A stretch of 11,245 nt of DNA from DASPWV01 sp046727855 (GTDB taxonomy: Bacteria; Acidobacteriota; Vicinamibacteria; Vicinamibacterales; UBA2999), in contig JBKPDL010000086.1 in assembly GCA_046727855.1 (NCBI GenBank), forward strand, positions 1 to 11,245. Reading direction: 5' to 3'. The first letter of the stretch is position 1. Every line of letters starts with the position of its first letter. A program made the translations under genes and the position numbers. Below are positions 1 through 5,048 of the stretch, in pieces. The notes under the pieces were generated by a model, which did not search any database, was not told the DNA's origin, and was given only the letters and a program-made list of their open reading frames with translations.

Positions 1-2
1 TC

Positions 3-275
3 GCCTGCGCCACCGGGCAGCACATCAAGGAGGCTGTCCTCACCGTGCGCAAGGCCGGGAAAGAGGCGCAGGAATACTACAGCATCAAACTGACCGACAA
101 CCTGGTGAGTTCGTTCCAGAGCGGCGGGGCGGAAGGGTCGAATGCGCTTCCGGTCGATCAGTTCTCGTTGAACTTCTCGAAGATCGAGTTCGAGTACAAG
201 TCGCAGAAGCCCGATGGCAGCCTCGGCGCGCCGGTCAAGGGCGGCTGGGACATCAAGGCGAACAAGAAAATCTGA
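3..275 (+). CDS. hcp: Hcp (TssD), T6SS inner-tube protein, 3' end only
   Basis: C-terminal 90 residues of an Hcp protein; the reading frame is open to the left edge, so the start lies outside the window and the in-frame GTG at 45 is internal. Hcp forms hexameric rings that stack into the T6SS tube and is exported on firing, sometimes carrying effectors in its lumen. Visible family signatures are the stretch around LTVRKAG, then EYYSIKLTD, the LVSSFQSGG segment, SLNFSKIEFEY and the basic ending GWDIKANKK, all typical of the last half of roughly 160-residue Hcp proteins and close in style to the Pseudomonas H1-type Hcp. A second hcp starts 36 bases after the TGA with no terminator-like hairpin between them. 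Family assignment is firm; which residues precede the window is unknown. Confidence 0.93.
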   Translation, partial: ACATGQHIKEAVLTVRKAGKEAQEYYSIKLTDNLVSSFQSGGAEGSNALPVDQFSLNFSKIEFEYKSQKPDGSLGAPVKGGWDIKANKKI

Positions 276-311
276 GCCGAACTCGCAACAAGGTGCAGGG
301 CAGGGTGACCG

Positions 312-788
312 GTGGCTAACCAGGACATGCTGTTGCAGCTGGCCGGCGTCGTGGGCGAGTCCCACGACGCCGACCACAAGGAATTCATCGACCTGGTGTC
401 GTGGTCCTGGGGCATGCTCTCACCTACCGACGTGAGCACAGGCCAGCCGTACGCAAAAGCGAAGGTCGAGAACTTTACGATTGTCAAAAGGGCGGATCGA
501 AGTTCGCCCGTGCTCATTCAGTACCTGAAGCAGAACACGGTCGTGAAAACAGGCAAGTTGATCGTGCGCAAGGCCGGCGGTGCCGACAAACTGAACTACT
601 ACGAAGTCGAGTTCAAGAACCTGCGCGTGACATCGTTCAGCGCGCACTCGGACGACGCCGACCTGACCGAGACCATCACGCTCGCCTTCGAACTTGCCAC
701 GTTCAAGTACACGCCGCAATCCGAGAAGGGCGCAAAGGGTGGCGGGCAGGTGGAATACACCGTCAACGCCTACGAGCAGCTGCGATGA
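312..788 (+). CDS. hcp: Second Hcp (TssD) paralogue
   Basis: Complete 158-residue Hcp, close to the usual length. The N-terminus MANQDMLLQLAGVVGES, followed by the D-x-x-HKEFIDLVSWSWGM segment, is the classic Hcp opening. VRKAG, NYYEVEFKNLRVTSF, ETITLAFELATFKY and a short acidic/aromatic end follow. It is expected to build tube rings, alone or mixed with the upstream Hcp. The start is GTG at 312: an in-frame TGA at 306-308 blocks anything further upstream, and the next in-frame ATG (327) would remove conserved residues. The ribosome site is modest (AGGG at 297-300, 11 bases away). In the shared C-terminal half it differs widely from the upstream Hcp: it lacks the SGG loop sequence and the GWDIKANKK ending. 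A strong inverted repeat sits at codons 11-21 (344-372). Confidence 0.95.
   Translation: MANQDMLLQLAGVVGESHDADHKEFIDLVSWSWGMLSPTDVSTGQPYAKAKVENFTIVKRADRSSPVLIQYLKQNTVVKTGKLIVRKAGGADKLNYYEVEFKNLRVTSFSAHSDDADLTETITLAFELATFKYTPQSEKGAKGGGQVEYTVNAYEQLR
344..372 (+). other. Perfect 12-bp stem, 5-base loop hairpin inside the start of the second hcp
   Basis: CGGCGTCGTGGG (344-355) and CCCACGACGCCG (361-372) are exact reverse complements separated by the loop CGAGT. The structure begins 32 bases after the GTG start and is strongly GC-rich, so it should fold in the mRNA. No run of T follows (the next bases are ACCACAAGG), so it does not look like an intrinsic terminator. It lies in codons for GVVGESHDAD, a region with conserved residues in Hcp, so part of the pairing may be a by-product of coding. 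A role in translation pausing, initiation or mRNA stability is inference only. Confidence 0.55.
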
Positions 789-823
789 CCGGGCTGTTCT
801 GCACGAAGTGTGAACACCCGTGA
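785..823 (+). CDS. Possible 12-residue CxxC micro-ORF bridging hcp and tagJ
   Basis: ATG at 785 overlaps the stop of the second hcp as ATGA (785-788). The frame encodes MTGLFCTKCEHP and ends with the TGA at 821-823, which overlaps the GTG start of tagJ as GTGA (820-823). The tiny frame therefore fills the 31-base gap exactly, with a four-base stop/start overlap at each end. It carries a C-T-K-C pair like half of a zinc-binding knuckle. No clear ribosome site of its own is visible, so it would depend on termination-reinitiation from hcp. It may be a coupling device that lets ribosomes pass from hcp to tagJ, a remnant of a lost zinc-ribbon gene, or chance. I recognise no family. Confidence 0.25.
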   Translation: MTGLFCTKCEHP

Positions 824-1653
824 CGTCTTTAGAGCTCGCCGAACAGGCCGTACGCAATGGTGATCCAGCCGCCGCGCTGCAGACGCTGCAGGACCAGGTC
901 CGCCGCAATCCATCTGACGCCAAGCTGCGGGTCTTTCTCTTTCAACTGTTGTGCGTGGTCGGGCAATGGGACCGCGCGCTCACGCAGTTGAACGTCGCCG
1001 CCGAACTCGACGCCAACGCGCTCGCCATGGCGCAGATGTATCGCGAGGCGCTGCAGTGCGAGCGCCTGCGCGCCGAAGTCTTCGCGGGTAAGCGATCGCC
1101 AGTGATTTTCGGCGAGCCGCCCGAGTGGATGGCGCTGCTGATCGAATCGCTGCTGGTGCGCGGAACCGAGCGCAGCCGCGAAACACAGTCGCTGCGGGAA
1201 CGCGCCTTCGAGGGCGCGCCTCCGACGGCAGGATCGATCGACGGTCAGCCGTTCGAATGGATTGCTGATGCCGATATGCGTCTTGGCCCCGTGTGCGAAG
1301 CGGTCATCAACGGCCGCTACTACTGGGTGCCCTTCGACCGCTTGTCGCGAATCGATCTCGACGCGCCGGCCGATCTCCGCGATGTCGTGTGGATGCCGGC
1401 GCATTTCCAGTTTGCGAATGGCGGCGAAGCCGTGGGGCTGATTCCGACGCGCTACACCGACTCGGAATCGAGCGACGACGCGCAGGTGCGCCTGGCCCGA
1501 AAAACCATCTGGCGCGAAGAAGCTCCGGAAGTGTTCGTCGGGCTCGGACAGCGCGTGCTGGCGACCGACGCGGGTGAGCACGCAATCATGGACCTGCGAA
1601 CGATCGTGCTCGGCGCCGCGGACGCCGGCAGCGAAAGCACCTCGAATGCCTGA
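820..1653 (+). CDS. tagJ: TagJ (ImpE/HsiE) T6SS accessory protein
   Basis: 277-residue protein of the ImpE/TagJ family. In P. aeruginosa the homologue HsiE1 binds the N-terminal helix of the sheath protein TssB and also contacts ClpV, linking it to sheath recycling. The N-terminal half is helical and TPR-like (AEQAVRNGDPAAALQTLQDQVRRNPSD), followed by the family hallmark LRVFLFQLLCVVGQWDRAL. The C-terminal half contains FEWIADADMRLGPVCEAVING, RYYWVPF, LRDVVW, GLIPTRY and LATDAGEHA, all family features. Length is normal. GTG at 820 is the only plausible start, because TGA at 811-813 is in frame just upstream and no good Shine-Dalgarno is present; coupling to upstream translation is likely. It overlaps tssE by 8 bases. 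Its place directly after hcp matches the H1-T6SS layout. Confidence 0.95.
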   Translation: MTSLELAEQAVRNGDPAAALQTLQDQVRRNPSDAKLRVFLFQLLCVVGQWDRALTQLNVAAELDANALAMAQMYREALQCERLRAEVFAGKRSPVIFGEPPEWMALLIESLLVRGTERSRETQSLRERAFEGAPPTAGSIDGQPFEWIADADMRLGPVCEAVINGRYYWVPFDRLSRIDLDAPADLRDVVWMPAHFQFANGGEAVGLIPTRYTDSESSDDAQVRLARKTIWREEAPEVFVGLGQRVLATDAGEHAIMDLRTIVLGAADAGSESTSNA

Positions 1654-2164
1654 ACTCACGCCTCAGGAGCGGTTGCAGCCAGCGCTGCTCGATCGACTCA
1701 CCGACGAAGAACCGGAGCGCGGGCAGGAACCGCGCGAGCGGCGCGTCATGACCAAGAGCCGGCTGCGTCAGGCGGTGCTGCGCGACCTCGCATGGCTCTT
1801 CAACTCGACCCGCCTGGAGAGCACGCTCGATCTGAGCGGACTCGCCGACGTGCGCCGTTCCGTGATCAATTTCGGATTGCCCGCACTGGCCGGGCGCGCC
1901 GCGTCGTCGATGGACGTGACGGCGCTCGAACGCGCCATCCGTCAGGCCATCCTCGACTTCGAGCCGCGTATTCTGGCGAATACGCTGCAGGTGACGGCGC
2001 TGCTCGAGCCGCGCTCGCTCGACCACCACAACGTGATTGGCGTGGAGATTCGCAGCGAATTGTGGGCGCAGCCGGTGCCGTTGGAGCTGCTGGTGCGGAC
2101 CGAAATCGATCTCGAGACGGGGAAAGTCCAGATCGCCGATCTGCTCGCAGCGCGAGTGGCGTGA
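1646..2164 (+). CDS. tssE: TssE baseplate wedge protein (gp25-like)
   Basis: 172 residues from ATG 1646; the frame stays open further upstream to 1574, but that part reads out-of-frame tagJ sequence and is not TssE-like. TssE is the T4 gp25-like wedge subunit that nucleates sheath assembly on the baseplate. Diagnostic segments are the N-terminal LTPQERLQPALLDRL with an acidic/basic linker, LRQAVLRDLAWLFNS, the gp25 signature RRSVINFGLPALAG, an IRQAILDFEPRI helix, and a terminal sheet with ELLVRTEIDLETGKV. GAAAG at 1632-1636, about nine bases before the ATG, can serve as a weak ribosome site. The start overlaps the tagJ stop by 8 bases, and the TGA overlaps the tssF start as TGATG. Expected to act with TssF and TssG in a wedge complex in the cytoplasm. 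Confidence 0.95.
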   Translation: MPELTPQERLQPALLDRLTDEEPERGQEPRERRVMTKSRLRQAVLRDLAWLFNSTRLESTLDLSGLADVRRSVINFGLPALAGRAASSMDVTALERAIRQAILDFEPRILANTLQVTALLEPRSLDHHNVIGVEIRSELWAQPVPLELLVRTEIDLETGKVQIADLLAARVA

Positions 2165-4041
2165 TGGATCCGCGGCTGCTCGAGTACTACAACATAGAGC
2201 TGCAGCATCTGCGCGAGATGGGCGCGGAGTTCGCACATCAATTCCCCAAGATCGCCGCGCGACTCGGCATGAACGGCCTCGAGGTTGCCGATCCCTATGT
2301 GGAGCGGCTGATCGAGGGCGTCGCGTTTCTCGCTGCCCGTGTGCAACTGAAACTCCACGCCGAGTTTCCCCGTTTCACGCAGGCGCTGCTCGACATCGTT
2401 TACCCGCATTACCTTGCGCCAACGCCCGCGATGCTGGTCGCGCAGCTCTACCCGGACGCCGACGATTCCAATCTGGTGGCGTCGAAGACCGTGCCGCGCG
2501 GCACGTCGATGAGCGGGATGATGGGCGGAGACGACGCGACCGCGTGTGATTTTCGCACCGCGCACGACGTCGTGCTCTGGCCTGTTCGGACCGTCTTGGC
2601 CAGTTACTTTACGTTCGCGCCTGACTTGCCGTTGAACGCGCTGCGCCTGCCGCAGCCGATCAAGGGCGGCGTTCGCATCCGCCTGAAGACGGGAGAGGGG
2701 CTCAAGTTCGCGCAGCTCTCGCTCGATCGCCTGTCGTTCTACATTTCCGGCGGCGAGGAAACGGCCAACAAGCTGTACGAGCTCTGTGTCGGTCACACGA
2801 TTGGCGCGCTGGTGCTGCCCGCGAAAGGGCAGCCGCGGCGTCATCAGTTCGTGCCCGGCGGCAACGTGCGGCCGGCGGGCTTCGACGACCGCGAAGCGTT
2901 GTTGCCCGTCACCTTGCGCGGATTTCAGGGATACCGGCTGCTGCAGGAGTACTTCGCTTTTCCGCAGCGCTACCGCTTCGTCGACGTCGGCGGCCTGGCG
3001 GGCGCGATCAAACAGTCGCCTGTGGACGAGATCGAACTCGTTCTGCTCTTCGATCGCGGCGAGCCTGTGTTCGAGGCCACCGTCGACAAATCGAACTTTG
3101 CGCTCTACTGCACGCCGGCAATCAATCTGTTTCCCAAGCGCGCGGACCGCATTCACCTGTCCGACAACACGCACGAGTACCACGTGGTCGCCGATCGGAC
3201 CCGGCCGATGGATTTCGAGATCTATGAGGTGACCGACGTCGTGGGTCATGGAGGCGGGTCGGACAGCGACCAGACATTCCTGCCGCTGTATACCGCCTAT
3301 ATCAGCCATCGCGACCGTGAGCACCCGGCCTACTACACGGTTCGACGCGAGCCGCGTCTGCTCTCCTCGTCACAAAAGCGGCGGGGTGCGCGCTCGAGCT
3401 ACATCGGCACGGAAGTGTTCGTGTCGCTCGTCGACCCGGCGGAAGCGCCGTTTCGCAGTGACCTGCGACAACTGTCGATTCAGACGTTGTGCACCAATCG
3501 CGATCTGGTGCTGCAGATGCCGATCGGGCTCGGCGCCACGGACTTCACGCTCGACGTTGCCGCGCCGGTCAAGAGCATTCGCGTGATTAGCGGCCCGAGT
3601 CGACCGCACGCGCCGCTGACCGATGGCGCGATTGCGTGGCGCGCCGTCAACCATCTCGCACTCAACTATCTGTCTTTGGTGAACGTGTCGGCGGAGCAAG
3701 GCGCCGCAGCCCTGCGCGAACTGCTCGACCTCTACGTGCCGGCTGCAAACGTCGGTTTGAGAAAACAAGTTGACGGTGTACGCGCAATGGCCGTGCGACC
3801 GGTGGTGCGACGGCTGCCTGGATCGCGTCCAATCGCCTTCGGTCGAGGGCTGGAGATCACCGTGACGGTCGACGAGCTCGCGTTCGAAGGCGCCAACGCA
3901 TTCCTTCTGGGCGCCGTCCTCGCGCGCTATTTGACCGGTCACGTATCGATTAACTCTTTCACGGAGACCGTTCTGCGCTCGGAGAGCCGGGGCGAGATCC
4001 ACCGATGGGTGCCGCAGTGGGGCGCGAGACCGACGTTGTAG
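2164..4041 (+). CDS. tssF: TssF (VasA/ImpG) baseplate wedge protein
   Basis: 625 residues from ATG 2164, a usual TssF length. An in-frame extension back to 1792 exists, but it lies entirely in tssE in another frame and has shadow composition; ATG 2164 sits in a TGATG overlap with tssE and gives the family N-terminus MDPRLLEYYNIELQHLREMG. Further hallmarks are FAHQFPKIAARL, DPYVERLIEGVAFLAARV, LLDIVYPHYLAPTPAM, the central LLPVTLRGFQGYRLLQEYFAF, and near the end VTVDELAFEGANAFLLGAVL and HVSINSFTETVLRS, followed by RGEIHRWVPQWG. TssF is the large wedge subunit; two copies pair with one TssG and one TssE in known baseplates. Its last 37 bases overlap tssG, implying coupled synthesis. No truncation or frameshift is visible. 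Confidence 0.97.
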   Translation: MDPRLLEYYNIELQHLREMGAEFAHQFPKIAARLGMNGLEVADPYVERLIEGVAFLAARVQLKLHAEFPRFTQALLDIVYPHYLAPTPAMLVAQLYPDADDSNLVASKTVPRGTSMSGMMGGDDATACDFRTAHDVVLWPVRTVLASYFTFAPDLPLNALRLPQPIKGGVRIRLKTGEGLKFAQLSLDRLSFYISGGEETANKLYELCVGHTIGALVLPAKGQPRRHQFVPGGNVRPAGFDDREALLPVTLRGFQGYRLLQEYFAFPQRYRFVDVGGLAGAIKQSPVDEIELVLLFDRGEPVFEATVDKSNFALYCTPAINLFPKRADRIHLSDNTHEYHVVADRTRPMDFEIYEVTDVVGHGGGSDSDQTFLPLYTAYISHRDREHPAYYTVRREPRLLSSSQKRRGARSSYIGTEVFVSLVDPAEAPFRSDLRQLSIQTLCTNRDLVLQMPIGLGATDFTLDVAAPVKSIRVISGPSRPHAPLTDGAIAWRAVNHLALNYLSLVNVSAEQGAAALRELLDLYVPAANVGLRKQVDGVRAMAVRPVVRRLPGSRPIAFGRGLEITVTVDELAFEGANAFLLGAVLARYLTGHVSINSFTETVLRSESRGEIHRWVPQWGARPTL

Positions 4042-5048
4042 CGTTCCTGTCGCGGCTCGCCGACGTGCCGCACGATTACGACTTTTATCAGACGCTGCGT
4101 CGGCTCGAATGCTTTTACGGCGACAAACCGCGCTGGGGCGAAGCTCGTCGTCCGATCGACGAGCCGGTGCGGCTCGGACAGGATCCGGAGCTCTCGTTTG
4201 CGCCTGCTCCGCTGGCATGGTTTGGACACGAACCTGGTGGCGTGAAGCCGCGCCTGCAGGTTCGCCTGTTCGGGTTGCTCGGGCCCAACGGACCGCTGCC
4301 GATTCATCTCACGGAGTACGCGCGCGAACGGCTGCGCAACGCCGGCGATCGGACGCTGAGCCGCTTTCTGGATGTCTTTCAGCACCGGTTCGTCGCGCTG
4401 TTCTATCGTGCGTGGGCGCAGGCGCAGCCGCATGTCAATCGCGATCGTCCCGACGCGGATCGGTTTGGCGGCTATGTCGGCGCATTTCTGGGGCTCAGGC
4501 CCGCGGCGTTCCGCAACCGCGACCTGGTGCCGGACATCGCGAAGCTGTTCCATGTTGGCGTGCTCATTCGGCACGTGCGCAATGCCCAGGGGCTGCGTTC
4601 GCTTCTCGAGCAGTTCTTTCGCGTGCCCGTGCGCATCGAGCAGTTCGTCGAGCACTGGATGACGCTCGCTCCGCCGGAGCGCACATATCTTGCGCGCGAG
4701 GGCGCCACGCTCGGACACGGAGCGGTGCTCGGCGCGCGTGTGTGGGATGGTCAGCACAAATTTCGTGTGCAGATCGGATCGCTGACGCTTCAGGAGTACG
4801 AGAGTTTTCTGCCGGGCGGGGTTCGTCTCGGCAAACTGGTCGACTGGGTCAAGTTCTATCTCTCTCTCGAGCTCGATTGGGACGTCCGCCTGGTGTTGAA
4901 GAAGGACGAAGTCCCTCCCTTGACGCTCGATCGTACGCGGCGTCTCGGATGGACGACATGGCTTGGAACGCGTCGCACGCCGCGCGACGCCGATGACTTG
5001 TGCCTGCACGCTGAAACCGTGATCGGCGCAGCCGGAGTATCCGTCTGA
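4005..5048 (+). CDS. tssG: TssG (VasB/ImpH) baseplate wedge protein
   Basis: 347 residues, normal for TssG. Starts at ATG 4005 inside the 3' end of tssF, with a purine-rich GGGGCGAG at 3989-3996 eight bases upstream. Family signatures in order: DFYQTLRRLECFYG, RRPIDEPVRLGQDPELSFAP, the highly conserved FGLLGPNGPLPIHLTEYAR near residues 88-106, FLDVFQHRFVALFYRAWAQ, ARLFHVG-type segment AKLFHVGVLIRHVRN, then FRVPVRIEQFVEHW, VWDGQHKFRVQIG, FLPGG, and the C-terminal LGWTTWLG. TssG bridges two TssF subunits in the wedge and contacts TssK, which ties the baseplate to the membrane complex. The stop overlaps the tssH start as TGATG. No anomalies seen. Confidence 0.97.
   Translation: MGAAVGRETDVVAFLSRLADVPHDYDFYQTLRRLECFYGDKPRWGEARRPIDEPVRLGQDPELSFAPAPLAWFGHEPGGVKPRLQVRLFGLLGPNGPLPIHLTEYARERLRNAGDRTLSRFLDVFQHRFVALFYRAWAQAQPHVNRDRPDADRFGGYVGAFLGLRPAAFRNRDLVPDIAKLFHVGVLIRHVRNAQGLRSLLEQFFRVPVRIEQFVEHWMTLAPPERTYLAREGATLGHGAVLGARVWDGQHKFRVQIGSLTLQEYESFLPGGVRLGKLVDWVKFYLSLELDWDVRLVLKKDEVPPLTLDRTRRLGWTTWLGTRRTPRDADDLCLHAETVIGAAGVSV

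Noticed and set aside
276..311. Terminator or promoter between the two hcp genes
   Set aside because: No hairpin followed by T residues and no convincing -35/-10 pair is visible in the 36 bases.
1574..1645. In-frame upstream extension of tssE
   Set aside because: It reads tagJ in the wrong frame (Cys/Ser/Arg-rich); the family-like sequence begins at the ATG at 1646.
1792..2163. In-frame upstream extension of tssF giving a 749-residue protein
   Set aside because: The extra 124 residues are a shadow of tssE; the TssF family begins at MDPRLLEYYN, encoded from the ATG at 2164.
2562..2575. 14-base perfect palindrome GCACGACGTCGTGC in tssF
   Set aside because: About one or two such palindromes are expected by chance in a window of this size and GC content, and it encodes ordinary residues (HDVV).
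1942..3324. 460-residue antisense open frame across tssE/tssF, and similar long antisense frames at 829-1659, 3939-5009, 6323-7297 and 10209-11087
   Set aside because: All lie opposite convincing T6SS genes, have compositions (Arg, His, Ala, Gln-rich) typical of reverse reads of GC-biased codons, and show no recognisable domain.
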